DNA of 64,000 bases from Marinobacter lutaoensis (GTDB taxonomy: Bacteria; Pseudomonadota; Gammaproteobacteria; Pseudomonadales; Oleiphilaceae). Made by a program: the position numbers and the translations under genes. Shown in pieces: positions 23,755 through 34,200 of this stretch (position 1 is the stretch's first letter; each line of letters starts with the position of its first letter). The notes beneath the pieces are model-generated. The model did no database searches and had not been told where the DNA came from. It saw only the letters and a list, made by a program, of their open reading frames with translations. The stretch covers positions 1-64,000 of the forward strand of contig NZ_MSCW01000010.1 of NCBI RefSeq assembly GCF_001981305.1. Direction: 5' to 3'.

Positions 23755-25038
23755 TCACGCATCCTGGTCATCGTCGGTTTTCGGAGCTGTCTGCCAGCGG
23801 TAATACAACACCTGATACAGCGACTCGAAGGCCTGCTCCGCATCTTCGGCATCTCCGGCGGGCAGGGCCTGGTACCCGAACGCCTCCACGTCACCCGTGG
23901 AGCCGGTGGCGCCTTCGGACACTGGCCCAGCCACCGCCGGCGAGGTTTCAGACGCCGCATCCGGTGCCGCCGGCAGGGCAACAGGCTCGCCGGTCACCGG
24001 CACAAACCTGGGATCGAGGGCGATGTACTCCTTGAGCTGCGCCAACTCTCCGGTGAACGTTGCCCGCAGGGTCAGCTGGTCACCCCGGACCCGGGCGGCC
24101 CCCACCGACCGAACCGGCGTGAGCCCCTCCAGCACACGACTGGCTTCGGCGTAATCCACCAGACCGGTGATGCCCTGAAGCACGATCTCGACCTGGGGCA
24201 AGGCCCCCACATCGCCGGCCGCCACCGCGTAACGGCGGGCAAAGCGGTCTGCCCAGCGATCGACCAGGGCCTGCACCAGGGCCTCGGGGGAGGCAGCCGT
24301 CACCGCTTCCTCGCCGCCGCCCAGCCCCATGCCGTCAAAGACCCAGCCGGCACGCCACTGGTCACCGTCCCGGCCGATCCGGACCAAGGCCATGGCATCA
24401 TGGGGAAGGTCCGAGGCCGCGCTCCGCACCCGGTCGGTGAACTGGCCCCAGATTTCTGACAGCAGGCGCCGGTCCCCCTGGAACGAGGCCGGAGGAAGCG
24501 CAATGGGTAGGCCACGATCACGGGCCACCCGGTTCAGTTCGGTCCGCCAATCGTCCGCCGCGTCCTCGCCGACCCGGGCCTGGGTCAGCAGCCGGCGCGC
24601 GCCGCGATCCTCCACCGCGGCCCAGACCAGCGTCAGGGGACGGTTGGCCCCCCACACCGGCGCCTCGATCGAAGCCAGCGCCTGATTCACCGCCACCGCC
24701 CCGAAGGTCATCTGCAACCGGTTCTGCCCATCCTCGCCGCGCAGGAACTGATAGGCCTGCAACAGGGACTCGGCCTTGCCCAGCACTTCCTGTACGCCCT
24801 CCCGCGCCAGCACGTCGGTGCTGCCGGAAATCCGCACCAGCACCCGGCGCAGCCCCTCGACGTACCCATCCTGGAGCTCGGCGGGAGAAGAACCGGCCAC
24901 CGGCACCTCCACCGAGTAGAGCCCGGAAACGGTCACCGCCTGCACGGCCGTCGGGAAAAACGCCATCGCCAACAACAAAACGGCCGCCCGGACGGCAGCC
25001 TGTATTACCCGCGCCACGTTGTGTCCTGATACTGGCAT
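23755..25038 (-). CDS. DUF2066 domain-containing exported protein
   Basis: A 427-residue protein of unknown function. The N-terminus has a signal peptide (hydrophobic LLLAMAFFPTAVQA to about residue 34), placing it in the periplasm. The conserved body begins LYSVEVPVAGSSPAELQDGYVEGLRRVLVRISGS and runs to about residue 350; the last 70 residues are low-complexity and acidic. In Pseudomonas-related genomes DUF2066 is consistently divergent from purM and upstream of hda, as here. No catalytic motif is visible. Two downstream genes in the same direction probably share its transcript. Confidence 0.87.
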   Translation of the reverse strand: MPVSGHNVARVIQAAVRAAVLLLAMAFFPTAVQAVTVSGLYSVEVPVAGSSPAELQDGYVEGLRRVLVRISGSTDVLAREGVQEVLGKAESLLQAYQFLRGEDGQNRLQMTFGAVAVNQALASIEAPVWGANRPLTLVWAAVEDRGARRLLTQARVGEDAADDWRTELNRVARDRGLPIALPPASFQGDRRLLSEIWGQFTDRVRSAASDLPHDAMALVRIGRDGDQWRAGWVFDGMGLGGGEEAVTAASPEALVQALVDRWADRFARRYAVAAGDVGALPQVEIVLQGITGLVDYAEASRVLEGLTPVRSVGAARVRGDQLTLRATFTGELAQLKEYIALDPRFVPVTGEPVALPAAPDAASETSPAVAGPVSEGATGSTGDVEAFGYQALPAGDAEDAEQAFESLYQVLYYRWQTAPKTDDDQDA

Positions 25039-25104
25039 GAATCACCCTGGTGTTCGCATGGATGGCGCATAGGATACACCATGGCCTATACCGTGAGTAG
25101 CTGT

Positions 25105-25110
25105 TAAAAT
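25105..25110 (+). promoter_or_regulatory. Candidate purM -10 element
   Basis: TAAAAT sits 38 bp upstream of the purM ATG, followed by CCGCGCCC, a common arrangement at start sites in these genomes. No convincing -35 or PurR-type operator was found in the 109-bp gap. Confidence 0.35.
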
Positions 25111-25147
25111 CCGCGCCCTGTCCCACTGGCCAACGGTTACCAACACC

Positions 25148-26212
25148 ATGAGCGAACAGAAGCCCTCTCTGACCTACCGCGACGCTGGCGTCGACATTGA
25201 TGCTGGCAACGAACTCGTCAACCGCATCAAGGATACCGCCGCCCGCACCCGCCGCCCGGAAGTCCTCGGGGGGCTCGGAGGCTTCGGCGCCATGGTGTCG
25301 ATTCCCGCGGGCTACCAGGAACCGGTCTTGGTGTCCGGAACCGACGGCGTGGGAACCAAGCTGCGACTGGCCATGCAGCTGGGCAAGCACGACAGCATTG
25401 GCATCGACCTGGTGGCCATGTGCGTGAACGATCTGGTGGTTGGTGGCGCCGAGCCGCTGTTTTTCCTGGACTACTACGCCACCGGCAAGCTGAACGTGGA
25501 CGTGGCGGCCCAGGTGGTCGCCGGGATCGGTGAGGGCTGCGAACAGGCCGGGTGCGCCCTGGTGGGAGGCGAAACCGCCGAAATGCCAGGCATGTACGAA
25601 GGTGAGGACTACGACCTGGCAGGCTTCTGCGTGGGCGTGGCCGAGCGCAGCCGGATCATTGACGGCAGCCGGGTCCAGGCGGGCGACACCCTGCTGGCCC
25701 TGGGCTCCTCCGGCCCCCACTCCAACGGCTACTCCCTGATTCGCAAGATTCTGGACGTCAGCGGCGCGGACCTGGATCAGCCCCTCGGCGACACCACCCT
25801 GGCCGACGCCCTGATGGCGCCGACCCGCATTTACGTCAAGAACCTGCTCCAGTTGATCCGCGAGGTGGATGTCCGGGCCCTGGCCCACATTACCGGCGGC
25901 GGCCTGCCCGAAAACATTCCCCGGGTTCTGCCCCAGGGTACGGTGGCGGCGATCGACACCGCCAGCTGGGAGCTGCCGCCGGTGTTCCAGTGGCTCCGGG
26001 ATGCCGGCGGTGTCGCCATGGAGGAAATGTATCGCACCTTCAACTGCGGTATCGGCATGATCGTCTGCGTGCCCGCGAATCAGAAGGAGCTGGCCCTGGA
26101 CACGCTCCGGGCAATGGGTGAGCACGCCTGGCAGGTTGGCGTCATCGAAAGCGCCGACCGGCCCGAGGCCGACCCCGTGGTCCGTTACGCGCCGGGGATT
26201 CTCGCCGCATGA
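25148..26212 (+). CDS. purM: Phosphoribosylformylglycinamidine cyclo-ligase (AIR synthetase)
   Basis: Closes FGAM to aminoimidazole ribonucleotide with ATP, step five of purine synthesis. The 354-residue protein begins with the usual [15 protein letters not shown] and shows the PurM ATP-binding glycine-rich loop '[17 protein letters not shown]' (about 59-75), '[15 protein letters not shown]' and '[16 protein letters not shown]', all family signatures. The C-terminal domain includes [13 protein letters not shown]. Its stop overlaps the purN start by four bases (ATGA), so the two purine genes are translationally coupled. Confidence 0.97.
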   Translation: MSEQKPSLTYRDAGVDIDAGNELVNRIKDTAARTRRPEVLGGLGGFGAMVSIPAGYQEPVLVSGTDGVGTKLRLAMQLGKHDSIGIDLVAMCVNDLVVGGAEPLFFLDYYATGKLNVDVAAQVVAGIGEGCEQAGCALVGGETAEMPGMYEGEDYDLAGFCVGVAERSRIIDGSRVQAGDTLLALGSSGPHSNGYSLIRKILDVSGADLDQPLGDTTLADALMAPTRIYVKNLLQLIREVDVRALAHITGGGLPENIPRVLPQGTVAAIDTASWELPPVFQWLRDAGGVAMEEMYRTFNCGIGMIVCVPANQKELALDTLRAMGEHAWQVGVIESADRPEADPVVRYAPGILAA

Positions 26213-26871
26213 AAGCCGAGAAAGCGCCCCTGCCCCGCATCCTGGTGCTCGCCTCCGGCAGCGGCACCAACGTCCAGGCACTGATCGACGCCACCCGGGA
26301 ACGAGACTTCCCGGGCCGGATCGTAGCCGTTGGCAGCAACCGGCCCAAGGCCTTCGCCCTGGAGCGGGCGGCCCAGGCCAACATCGAAACCTTCGTGGTC
26401 GACCACACCCAGTACGACTCCCGGGAAGCTTTCGATGCCGCCCTGATGGCCGAGATCCGCCGCTACAACCCGGACGTTTTGCTGCTGGCCGGCTTCATGC
26501 GCATTCTCACCGACGATTTCGTTCGGGCGTTCCGGGGCATTCTGCTCAACATCCACCCGTCGCTGCTGCCCAAGTACACCGGCCTGAACACCCATCAGCG
26601 CGCCCTGGAGGCTGGCGACCCGGTCCATGGCACCTCGGTTCATTTCGTGACCGAGGAGCTGGATGGCGGCCCGGTCATCGCCCAGGCGGAAGTGAAGGTG
26701 TCGCTGGAGGACACCCCGGAATCCCTGGCCGAAAAGGTCAAGGCGAAAGAGCACATCCTCTACCCCATCGTTGTGCGCTGGTTCTGCGAGGGCCGTATCC
26801 AGCTTGGCAGTGACTACATCCTGTTCGACGGCGAACTGCTGAAGGCGCCGCTGCGCCTGACGGACGACTGA
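26209..26871 (+). CDS. purN: Phosphoribosylglycinamide formyltransferase
   Basis: Formylates glycinamide ribonucleotide with 10-formyl-tetrahydrofolate, step three of purine synthesis. The 220-residue protein has the phosphate-binding [14 protein letters not shown] (about 14-27), the catalytic region [22 protein letters not shown] with conserved Asn and His (about 108-129), and '[19 protein letters not shown]' carrying the catalytic Asp. It overlaps purM. A perfect hairpin follows the stop. Confidence 0.97.
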   Translation: MKAEKAPLPRILVLASGSGTNVQALIDATRERDFPGRIVAVGSNRPKAFALERAAQANIETFVVDHTQYDSREAFDAALMAEIRRYNPDVLLLAGFMRILTDDFVRAFRGILLNIHPSLLPKYTGLNTHQRALEAGDPVHGTSVHFVTEELDGGPVIAQAEVKVSLEDTPESLAEKVKAKEHILYPIVVRWFCEGRIQLGSDYILFDGELLKAPLRLTDD

Positions 26872-26884
26872 ACGGATTGTCATC

Positions 26885-26924
26885 CACGATAGGCCCCGCC
26901 TTGGCTACACTGGGGCCTATCGTG
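26885..26924 (+). other. 13-bp perfect hairpin between purN and the DUF3108 gene
   Basis: CACGATAGGCCCC (26885-26897) and GGGGCCTATCGTG (26912-26924) are exact inverted repeats with a 14-base loop. No T run follows, so it does not look like a standard terminator. The sequence GGCCCCGCC inside and next to the left arm recurs directly before the downstream ATG (26935-26943), so alternative pairings are possible. Confidence 0.6.
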
Positions 26925-26943
26925 ACCGTTCAGGGGCCCCGCC

Positions 26944-27678
26944 ATGCCACACCTCACCCGCCCTACCGCCCGCACCCCGCACCACCTTGGCTTCTGGTGC
27001 CTGCTGCTGGGCAGTCTGCTGTTGCTGCCGGCGCTGTCCCGGGCACAATCGCCGGAACCGCCGACACCGTTCCGGGCCAGCTATACCGCCAAACTCGACA
27101 AGGGGCTGGCCCTGAACGGTGACGCCCGTCGCTCCCTCACTCCCCAGGGCAACGGCGTGTGGCTCTACCGAACGGAGGTTAACTCCTTCATCGCGAACAT
27201 CAACGAATCGCTGGTGCTGAGATGGGACAACGGCCGGGTCGTTCCCCTACGCTATCGCTACCGGCTGTCCGGAATGCTGGTGAAAGACCGGGAACAGGCC
27301 ATCGACTTCGACTGGGATGCCGGCGTCGCCACCGGTCAGTACCGGGGCAAATCCTTCGAACTGCCGCTGCGGGAGGGGGCCCTGGACCCCCTGGGCTATC
27401 AGCTGCAACTGCGCCAGGACATCCGTGCGGGCCGGCGCGACATGCGCTATCAGGTGATCGACGGCGGCGACTATGACGAGGATGTGTTCGCCGTCGTGGG
27501 CGAGGACGGCGATCGGCACCTGCTGAAAGCCGAGAAGGTACGCAGCCCGGACGCCAAGCGGCGGACCTACCTGTGGTTCGATCCGGACCAGGCCTTTCTT
27601 CTGGTGCGACTGCTGCAGGTGGAGCCGGACGGCAGCCGCTACGAACTGACCCTGAGCGAGGCCGAACTGGGTGACTAA
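26944..27678 (+). CDS. DUF3108 domain-containing exported protein
   Basis: A 244-residue protein with an N-terminal signal peptide (hydrophobic WCLLLGSLLLLPALSRA, cleavage near residue 34), so probably periplasmic. The rest is beta-rich, starting PFRASYTAKLDKGLALNG, and contains paired 'LVLRWDNGRVVPLRYRY' and 'AIDFDWDAGVATGQYRG' segments typical of the family. The function is unknown; DUF3108 folds resemble lipid- or polysaccharide-handling beta structures, but that is only inference. In many gammaproteobacteria it follows purN, as here. Its stop overlaps the avtA stop on the opposite strand. Confidence 0.88.
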   Translation: MPHLTRPTARTPHHLGFWCLLLGSLLLLPALSRAQSPEPPTPFRASYTAKLDKGLALNGDARRSLTPQGNGVWLYRTEVNSFIANINESLVLRWDNGRVVPLRYRYRLSGMLVKDREQAIDFDWDAGVATGQYRGKSFELPLREGALDPLGYQLQLRQDIRAGRRDMRYQVIDGGDYDEDVFAVVGEDGDRHLLKAEKVRSPDAKRRTYLWFDPDQAFLLVRLLQVEPDGSRYELTLSEAELGD

Positions 27679-28943
27679 CGGGCCTCGGCCCAGACTGCCT
27701 TGACCTCGTCCGCAATCACCCGCAACCCCTCGGCCACCCGCTCGTCGTCCTGGGAGTAGGTTACCCGTAGGCACTCGTGGCGGTGCCGCCAGCCGTCTTC
27801 CGGCAACCCCGGGAAGAAATAGTGCCCGGACACCACCAACACGCCCCGGGCTTTGAGCCGTTGGTACAGTTCCAGGCTGGAGATGGGCAGCCCGGGGAAC
27901 CACAGCCACAGGAACATGGCCCCTTCCGGCTTGTGGATGTACCAGCGGCAATCGGCATCGGCCATGGCGTCATGGAACACCGCCACCGCCCGCTGCATCT
28001 TGGCCTGGTAGAACGGGCACACCACGTTGCGGCTGAGGGAAAGGATCTCGCCGGACCGCACCAGCGGCTCCGCCAGCATCGCACCGAAACTCCCGGTCGC
28101 CAGGTTCATGATCGCGTTGATGCCCGACAATGCCCGGATCACCGGCGCCGAGGCGATGACGATACCGGTACGAACGGCGGGCAGACCCAGCTTGGACAGA
28201 CTGAGGCACAAAATCATCTGCTCGTCCCAACTGGGGCGGGCATCCACGAACAGCAGGTTCGGGAACGGCGTGCCGTAGGCCCCATCGACGATCAGCGGAA
28301 TGTCATGCTCCCTGGCCAGCGTTGCCAGCCGGGCCAGTTCGTCGTCGGTCACCACGTTACCGGTTGGATTGGTCGGCCGGGACACGCAAATGGCACCGGT
28401 CTCGCCGGTCACCTCGACCGCATCGAAGTCCACCCGGTACTTGAACTCGTGGGCGTCGGTGAAGGAAATCTCGGGCTGCACCGCCCGGAACAGGTCCGGC
28501 TCGATCCCCGTGTCGGCGTAACCGATGTACTCGGGCGCCAGCGGCAGCAGGATGTGCTTGCGCTGGCCGTTGCCGTAATCGCCGCCGAACATGTTGAACA
28601 GCATGAAGAAGGCCGCCTGGCTGCCGTTGGTGAGGGCGATGTTGTCCGGTGTCAGGCCCCAGCCGTATTCCCGGTTCAGCATGGCCGCCAGGGCGGCAAT
28701 GAACTGTTTCTCGCCCTGGGGCGGGTCGTAGATCCCCACCAGGCGCCGCAGCCCCTCGTCGCTGCCACCGATGTCCGCCAGGATCTCCCGTACCCGCTGG
28801 TGCACTTCCGGGATGTGACCCGGATTACCGCCGCCCATCATGATCAGGTCATCGCCGGAGGCCATGGCGTTGCCCAGATCGTCCATCAGCGACGTGATGC
28901 CGGCATCGGCGGTGAATTTACGGCCAAAGGCAGAGAGTTTCAT
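27675..28943 (-). CDS. avtA: Valine--pyruvate transaminase
   Basis: A PLP-dependent class I/II aminotransferase that exchanges amino groups between alanine/pyruvate and valine/2-ketoisovalerate. The 422-residue protein matches AvtA in the N-terminal 'SLMDDLGNAMASGDDLIMMGGGNPGHIP', the Asn of SRPTNPTGN, the Asp/Tyr of VDGAYGTPFPN, the PLP lysine in LSLSKLGLPAVRTG and the C-terminal substrate Arg in CLRVTYSQDDE. It ends on top of the convergent DUF3108 gene (stops overlap by four bases). Confidence 0.92.
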   Translation of the reverse strand: MKLSAFGRKFTADAGITSLMDDLGNAMASGDDLIMMGGGNPGHIPEVHQRVREILADIGGSDEGLRRLVGIYDPPQGEKQFIAALAAMLNREYGWGLTPDNIALTNGSQAAFFMLFNMFGGDYGNGQRKHILLPLAPEYIGYADTGIEPDLFRAVQPEISFTDAHEFKYRVDFDAVEVTGETGAICVSRPTNPTGNVVTDDELARLATLAREHDIPLIVDGAYGTPFPNLLFVDARPSWDEQMILCLSLSKLGLPAVRTGIVIASAPVIRALSGINAIMNLATGSFGAMLAEPLVRSGEILSLSRNVVCPFYQAKMQRAVAVFHDAMADADCRWYIHKPEGAMFLWLWFPGLPISSLELYQRLKARGVLVVSGHYFFPGLPEDGWRHRHECLRVTYSQDDERVAEGLRVIADEVKAVWAEAR

Positions 28944-29003
28944 GACATTCTTCCCTTCAACAACGGGGTAACGGAATCCGGCACGGGCCGGGCGAGCGCC
29001 GGA

Positions 29004-29606
29004 TCAGGCGTCCAGGGCGATGCCCAGGTTACTGACGCCGTCGTTCGCCGCTTCGGCCCGCAGGGCCGCCACGAAGTCTTCATCGGGCACGCGCTGGCGC
29101 CGCAGAGACAAGACCAGTTCCCGCTGGAACCGCTTGTCCTCCTTCATCAGGGGGTGGTGATCCAGCAGCCGGACCAGTTCGTCTTCGTCCAGATCCTCGC
29201 CGTCCGAGACTTCGACAAACTGCATGATCGTGGCGGTGGCCAGGCGGGAGGCTTCCGTGGCCCGGTGACGCTCGGGATTGAGCCGGCACAGCAGCGCCTG
29301 TTCCAGCAGCTGGCAGAAATCGAACGCTGGATATACGCCGTAGGCGTCGTAGGCTTCCACGTTCGGCGACAGATTTTCCAGCTTCGCCAGCATCTGCGGC
29401 AGAGCCGCCTCCGCGCCGCCCCGTTTCTGCAACAGTGCCCAGGACAGGTCCAGCAACTGGCGCATCTTGGCGGCGGTTTTCAGGCCAACCGCGTCGGCAA
29501 ACAACGCGTAATTCGGAAACGCCCGTTCCGCGAGGGCGAGCAGGAAGGCATACTCCCGCCATCCATGCAGCTGGGCAACGGCTTTCAGGAACTGGTTGGC
29601 GTTCAT
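29004..29606 (-). CDS. YjaG family protein (DUF416)
   Basis: A 200-residue cytoplasmic helical protein of unknown function, similar in pattern to E. coli YjaG: an N-terminal '[21 protein letters not shown]' (about 14-34), then '[10 protein letters not shown]' and '[26 protein letters not shown]'. No catalytic motif was seen. Its ATG overlaps the dcd stop by four bases, so it is translated with dcd. Confidence 0.88.
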   Translation of the reverse strand: MNANQFLKAVAQLHGWREYAFLLALAERAFPNYALFADAVGLKTAAKMRQLLDLSWALLQKRGGAEAALPQMLAKLENLSPNVEAYDAYGVYPAFDFCQLLEQALLCRLNPERHRATEASRLATATIMQFVEVSDGEDLDEDELVRLLDHHPLMKEDKRFQRELVLSLRRQRVPDEDFVAALRAEAANDGVSNLGIALDA

Positions 29607-30169
29607 GTCCGCGGCAGGGTCACGCCGGTCTGACCCAGGTACTTGCCCCCCCGGTCCTTGTAGCTGGTCTCGCAGACTTCATCGGATTCAAAGAACAGCA
29701 TCTGCGCCACGCCCTCGTTGGCGTAGATTTTGGCCGGCAGGTTGGTGGTGTTGGAAAATTCCAGGGTCACCTGCCCCTCCCACTCCGGCTCCAGCGGCGT
29801 GACGTTGACGATGATGCCGCAGCGGGCGTAGGTGCTTTTGCCCAGGCAGATGGTCAGCACGTTGCGCGGAATGCGGAAGTATTCCACGGTCCGAGCCAGG
29901 GCGAAGGAGTTGGGCGGGATGATGCAGACATCTCCCACGAAGTCGACAAAGCTGTTCTCGTCGAAATTTTTCGGGTCGACGGTGGCGCTGTGCACGTTGG
30001 TGAAGATCTTGAACTCGTTGCTGCAACGAACGTCGTAACCGTAGCTGGAAGTGCCGTAGGAAATGACCCGGCCCTTCTCGGTCTCACGGACCTGTCCGGC
30101 CTCGAACGGCTCGATCATGTCGTACTGCTCGGACATGCGGCGAATCCACTTGTCGGATTTGATGCTCAT
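29603..30169 (-). CDS. dcd: dCTP deaminase
   Basis: Deaminates dCTP to dUTP, the main route to dTMP in many gammaproteobacteria. The 188-residue protein starts [12 protein letters not shown] and carries [36 protein letters not shown] with the conserved Ser, Arg and Val residues, and 'GQVTLEFSN', whose Glu is the catalytic base in E. coli Dcd. The C-terminal [14 protein letters not shown] closes over the triphosphate and confers feedback control. It is followed by, and overlaps, the yjaG-like gene. Confidence 0.96.
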   Translation of the reverse strand: MSIKSDKWIRRMSEQYDMIEPFEAGQVRETEKGRVISYGTSSYGYDVRCSNEFKIFTNVHSATVDPKNFDENSFVDFVGDVCIIPPNSFALARTVEYFRIPRNVLTICLGKSTYARCGIIVNVTPLEPEWEGQVTLEFSNTTNLPAKIYANEGVAQMLFFESDEVCETSYKDRGGKYLGQTGVTLPRT

Positions 30170-30219
30170 CGATGAAGTCTCGTAACCACAGAAAAATTGG
30201 TGCGTAGTTTACCCGTTAC

Positions 30220-30244
30220 CGCCCGGGCTGTCGAAGCCCGGGCG
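30220..30244 (-). terminator. Hairpin after apbC
   Basis: CGCCCGGGCT (30220-30229) pairs with AGCCCGGGCG (30235-30244) over five bases, starting seven bases beyond the apbC stop. The stem is strong but the following minus-strand sequence GTAACGGG lacks a U-tract, so termination may be weak or factor dependent. Confidence 0.4.
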
Positions 30245-30251
30245 GCGGCGT

Positions 30252-31352
30252 TCAGTGGCCGGTCACCGACACGCTGGCGATGGAACCGGACAGGTTACGT
30301 TCGCGGGTGGACAGGATCGCCCCCATGCGGCGGGCGATGTCCCGATAACGACGGGCCACCTCGGAATCGGGCTCGGCCACCACCGAGGGCGTACCGCTAT
30401 CGGTCTGTTCCCGGATGGTCAGATGCAAGGGCAGCTGTCCCAGCAGTTCGGTCTGGTACTCCTCGGCGATCCGCTCGCCCCCGCCATGGCCGAACAGCGG
30501 TTCCTCGTGACCGCACTGGCTACAGATGTGCACGCTCATGTTTTCCACCACGCCGAGCACCGGAATGTCCACTTTACGGAACATTTCGATGCCTTTTTTG
30601 GCATCCAGCAGGGCGATGTCCTGGGGCGTGGTGACAATCACCGCCCCGGTGACCGGCACTTTCTGAGCCAGGGTCAACTGGATGTCGCCGGTGCCCGGCG
30701 GCAGGTCCACCACCAGGTAGTCGAGCTCGTCCCACAGGGTCTGCTGCAGCAGTTGCAGCACGGCGCCGCTGACCATCGGGCCGCGCCAGATCATGGGTGT
30801 TTTCTCGGTCACCACGAACGCCATCGAGTTGGCTTGCAGCCCATGTGCCCGCATCGGTACGAAATACTTGTTCTCCCGGGTGTCCGGACGCTTGCCCTCG
30901 GGCACGCCCAGCATCATGCCAATGCTCGGGCCGTGGATGTCGGCATCCAGGATGCCGACCCGCGCGCCTTCGGCCTGCAGCGCCAGCGCCAGGTTGACCG
31001 CGGTGGTGGACTTGCCGACGCCGCCCTTGCCGGACGCCACGGCAATGATGTTCTTCACGCCCGGCACCGAGGGCAGCGCCTTGGCCACCTTGGCCGCAAA
31101 GATCCGCTGGCCGACCTGGACCTCGACGCCGGTCACCCCGGCCACGTCCTCCAGGGCGTGGCTCACGATCTGCCGAAGGGCGCCGGCAATGCCCTGGGAC
31201 GGATAAGGCAGCTCCACGGACAGCGTGACCTGGCCGGCGGCGTCGGCGACCAGGGATTTGACGGCGCCAAGCTCGAACAGATCCTTGCCCAGGTACGGGT
31301 CTCGGTATTCTCGGACGGCGGCTTCCAGCGCCGGCTGGGAAATCTGGGTCAT
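30252..31352 (-). CDS. apbC: Iron-sulfur cluster carrier protein ApbC (Mrp/NBP35)
   Basis: A P-loop ATPase that carries [4Fe-4S] clusters to apoproteins. The 366-residue protein has an N-terminal DUF59 (MIP18-like) domain (about 5-85), the deviant Walker [16 protein letters not shown] (near 110-124), '[16 protein letters not shown]', and the cluster-binding pair C-x2-C in [14 protein letters not shown]. Two adjacent ATG codons exist; the second (31352) leaves six bases after GGAG and is preferred. It is divergent from metG across 192 bp, a common pairing in gammaproteobacteria. Confidence 0.95.
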   Translation of the reverse strand: MTQISQPALEAAVREYRDPYLGKDLFELGAVKSLVADAAGQVTLSVELPYPSQGIAGALRQIVSHALEDVAGVTGVEVQVGQRIFAAKVAKALPSVPGVKNIIAVASGKGGVGKSTTAVNLALALQAEGARVGILDADIHGPSIGMMLGVPEGKRPDTRENKYFVPMRAHGLQANSMAFVVTEKTPMIWRGPMVSGAVLQLLQQTLWDELDYLVVDLPPGTGDIQLTLAQKVPVTGAVIVTTPQDIALLDAKKGIEMFRKVDIPVLGVVENMSVHICSQCGHEEPLFGHGGGERIAEEYQTELLGQLPLHLTIREQTDSGTPSVVAEPDSEVARRYRDIARRMGAILSTRERNLSGSIASVSVTGH

Positions 31353-31544
31353 CATGCTCTCCGGAATAAGCTCATAAACACGGAAACAGGCGTTTCAGGT
31401 GAAAAATTGCTGGTTGGAAGGTATCATCTGTGCCCGTTTCTGACCATATGGGGCCGCCACCTGCGTCTGTCAATCCAGGTCCCCGGTTCCGGCTCCGTAG
31501 TTTCGTTTTCCCAAGCCCTATCGACAGAAGGTTCGGACATCACC

Positions 31545-33578
31545 ATGACGCAAGCGAGCAAGCCACAGCGCGACATTCTGGTCACCAGCGCCCTGCCCTA
31601 CGCCAACGGCCCGATCCACCTGGGTCACCTGCTGGAGTACATCCAGACCGATATCTGGGTGCGGTACCAGAAGATGCGTGGCGAAAACTGCTACTACGTT
31701 TGCGCCGACGATGCCCACGGCACCGCCATCATGCTGCGTGCCGAGCGCGAGGGGATCACCCCGGAACAGCTGATCGACCGGATCCGCCAGGAACACCAGG
31801 ACGACTTTGCCGGTTTCCACATTCGGTTCGACAACTATTACTCCACCCACTCCGAGGAGAACCGCCAGCTTTCGGAGTACATTTACCGCCAGCTGCAGGA
31901 AAACGGGCGCATCGCCACCCGCAGGATCACCCAGTTCTTCGATCCGGAAAAAGAAATGTTTCTGGCCGATCGTTTCATCAAGGGGACCTGTCCCAAGTGC
32001 AAGGCGGAAGACCAGTACGGTGACAACTGCGAGGTTTGCGGCGCCACCTACACCCCGGCGGAGCTGATCAACCCCCGTTCCGCCGTATCCGGCGCCACCC
32101 CGGTGAAAAAGGAATCCGAGCACTATTTCTTCAAGCTGCCGGACTTCCAGGACTTCCTGGCGAAGTGGACCCGCAGCGGCACCCTTCAGCCGCAGGTGGC
32201 CAACAAGCTGGCCGAGTGGCTGGACGCCGGCCTGCAGGAGTGGGACATCAGTCGCGACGCGCCCTACTTCGGTTTCGAGATCCCGGACGCCCCCGGCAAG
32301 TATTTCTACGTCTGGCTGGACGCGCCCATCGGTTATCTGGCCAGCTTCAAGAACCTGTGTAACCGGGAAAACATCGACTTCGAGCATTTCTGGAAGGCCG
32401 ACTCCACCGCCGAGGTCTACCACTTCATCGGCAAGGACATCATCAACTTCCACGCCCTGTTCTGGCCGTCCATGCTGCACGATGCCGGCTTCCGCACGCC
32501 CACGGCGGTATGGGCGCACGGCTTCGTCACCGTCAACGGCAAGAAGATGTCCAAGTCCCGGGGCACCTTCATCATGGCCCGGACTTACCTGGAGCACCTG
32601 GATCCGGAGTATCTGCGCTACTACTTTGCCGCCAAGCTCACCGCCAGCGTGGACGACATGGACCTCAATCTCGAGGACTTCGCCGCCCGCGTCAACAGCG
32701 ACCTGGTGGGCAAGGTGGTGAACATCGCCAGCCGCTGCGCCGGCTTCATCAACAAGCGTTTCGACGGTCGGCTGGGCCAGGTGACCGAACACGACCGGCT
32801 GCGTGAATTCATCGAGGCGGGCCGGCAGATCGAAGAATTCTACGAAGCCCGGGAATTCGGTCGCGCCATGCGCCGGATCATGGAGCTGGCGGATGTCGCC
32901 AACCAGTACGTCAACGACGAACAGCCCTGGGTGGTTGCCAAGCAGGAGGGCCAGGACGACCGGCTCCAGGCCATCTGCACCAACGCCCTCAACATGTTCC
33001 GCCTGATCATGACCTACCTGGCGCCGGTGCTGCCGAACACCGCAGCCGCGTCCGAAGCCTTCCTGAACAGTCCGCTGGACTGGAACGGACGGGCGCAACT
33101 GCTGGAAGAGCACACCATCAACCCGTTCAAACCGCTGATGAGCCGGGTGGACATGGCCCAGATCGAGAACATGCTGGAGGCCTCCCGGGAGGCCCAGCCG
33201 GCGCCGGCCACCCCGGCCCGGGAACCCGCCGCCGATCTGGAACCGATCGCCGAGGAAATCGAGTTCCCCGACTTCGCCAAGGTGGACCTGCGGGTTGCCC
33301 GCATCGTCCGGGCCGAACACGTCGAGGGTGCGGACAAACTTCTTCGCCTCACCCTTGACGTGGGACATGGCGAACGCAACGTGTTTGCTGGTATCAAGTC
33401 CGCCTACAAACCGGAGGATCTGGAAGGCCGGCTGACCGTAATGGTCGCCAACCTGAAACCCCGGAAGATGAAGTTCGGTCTGTCCGAGGGCATGGTGCTG
33501 GCCGCCGGCCCCGGCGGCAAGGACATTTTCCTTCTGTCCCCGGATTCCGGCGCCACCCCCGGCATGCGGGTGATGTAA
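31545..33578 (+). CDS. metG: Methionine--tRNA ligase
   Basis: Charges initiator and elongator tRNA-Met. The 677-residue class I enzyme begins [22 protein letters not shown], with the HIGH motif as HLGH near residue 23. It has a four-cysteine zinc knuckle ([17 protein letters not shown] near 147-163), the KMSKS motif as KKMSKSRG (near 334), and a C-terminal tRNA-binding OB-fold (about 560-677, starting [18 protein letters not shown]) used for dimerisation. ATG 31545 gives the family start. The rnf operon follows 24 bases downstream. Confidence 0.97.
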   Translation: MTQASKPQRDILVTSALPYANGPIHLGHLLEYIQTDIWVRYQKMRGENCYYVCADDAHGTAIMLRAEREGITPEQLIDRIRQEHQDDFAGFHIRFDNYYSTHSEENRQLSEYIYRQLQENGRIATRRITQFFDPEKEMFLADRFIKGTCPKCKAEDQYGDNCEVCGATYTPAELINPRSAVSGATPVKKESEHYFFKLPDFQDFLAKWTRSGTLQPQVANKLAEWLDAGLQEWDISRDAPYFGFEIPDAPGKYFYVWLDAPIGYLASFKNLCNRENIDFEHFWKADSTAEVYHFIGKDIINFHALFWPSMLHDAGFRTPTAVWAHGFVTVNGKKMSKSRGTFIMARTYLEHLDPEYLRYYFAAKLTASVDDMDLNLEDFAARVNSDLVGKVVNIASRCAGFINKRFDGRLGQVTEHDRLREFIEAGRQIEEFYEAREFGRAMRRIMELADVANQYVNDEQPWVVAKQEGQDDRLQAICTNALNMFRLIMTYLAPVLPNTAAASEAFLNSPLDWNGRAQLLEEHTINPFKPLMSRVDMAQIENMLEASREAQPAPATPAREPAADLEPIAEEIEFPDFAKVDLRVARIVRAEHVEGADKLLRLTLDVGHGERNVFAGIKSAYKPEDLEGRLTVMVANLKPRKMKFGLSEGMVLAAGPGGKDIFLLSPDSGATPGMRVM

Positions 33579-33602
33579 ACAGCGCGAGGTAGAGCGAGGC
33601 CG

Positions 33603-34184
33603 ATGACCGAGTACCTGCTGATTCTGGTCAGCACCATCCTGGTGAACAATTTCGTTCTGGTGCAGTTCCTGGGGCTGTGCCCGTTCATGGGCGTATCCGG
33701 GAAACTGGAGACGGCCATGGGCATGTCCCTGGCCACCACCTTCGTGCTGACCCTGTCATCGGTATGCAGCTACCTCGCCTACACCTACCTGCTGGCGCCC
33801 CTGGGGCTGACTTACCTGAAGACCATCACCTTCATTCTGGTGATCGCCGTGGTGGTCCAGTTCACCGAAATGGTGGTGCGCAAGACCAGCCCGCTGCTGT
33901 ACCGGGTCCTGGGCATCTTCCTGCCACTGATCACCACCAACTGCGCCGTGCTCGGAGTGGCCCTGCTCAACCTGAACAAGGGCAACAACTTCATCGAGTC
34001 CGTCCTGTACGGTTTCGGCGCGGCGATCGGGTTCTCCATGGTGCTGGTGCTGTTCGCCGCCATGCGCGAGCGGATCGCCGTCGCCGATGTCCCCGTGGCC
34101 TTCCGGGGCGCTGCCATCGGCATGGTTACCGCCGGCCTGATGGCCCTGGCCTTCCTTGGCTTCACCGGCCTGGTCACTGTCTGA
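33603..34184 (+). CDS. rnfA: Rnf electron transport complex subunit RnfA
   Basis: RnfA is a six-helix membrane subunit of the ferredoxin:NAD+ oxidoreductase (Rnf/Rsx) that couples electron flow to ion movement. The 193-residue protein starts [32 protein letters not shown]; the conserved Cys in GLCPFMG helps hold an intramembrane iron-sulfur site with RnfE. A second conserved cysteine lies in '[14 protein letters not shown]' (near 108-121). First of six consecutive rnf genes. Confidence 0.96.
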   Translation: MTEYLLILVSTILVNNFVLVQFLGLCPFMGVSGKLETAMGMSLATTFVLTLSSVCSYLAYTYLLAPLGLTYLKTITFILVIAVVVQFTEMVVRKTSPLLYRVLGIFLPLITTNCAVLGVALLNLNKGNNFIESVLYGFGAAIGFSMVLVLFAAMRERIAVADVPVAFRGAAIGMVTAGLMALAFLGFTGLVTV

Positions 34185-34200
34185 CGGAGAATAGGTTGTT

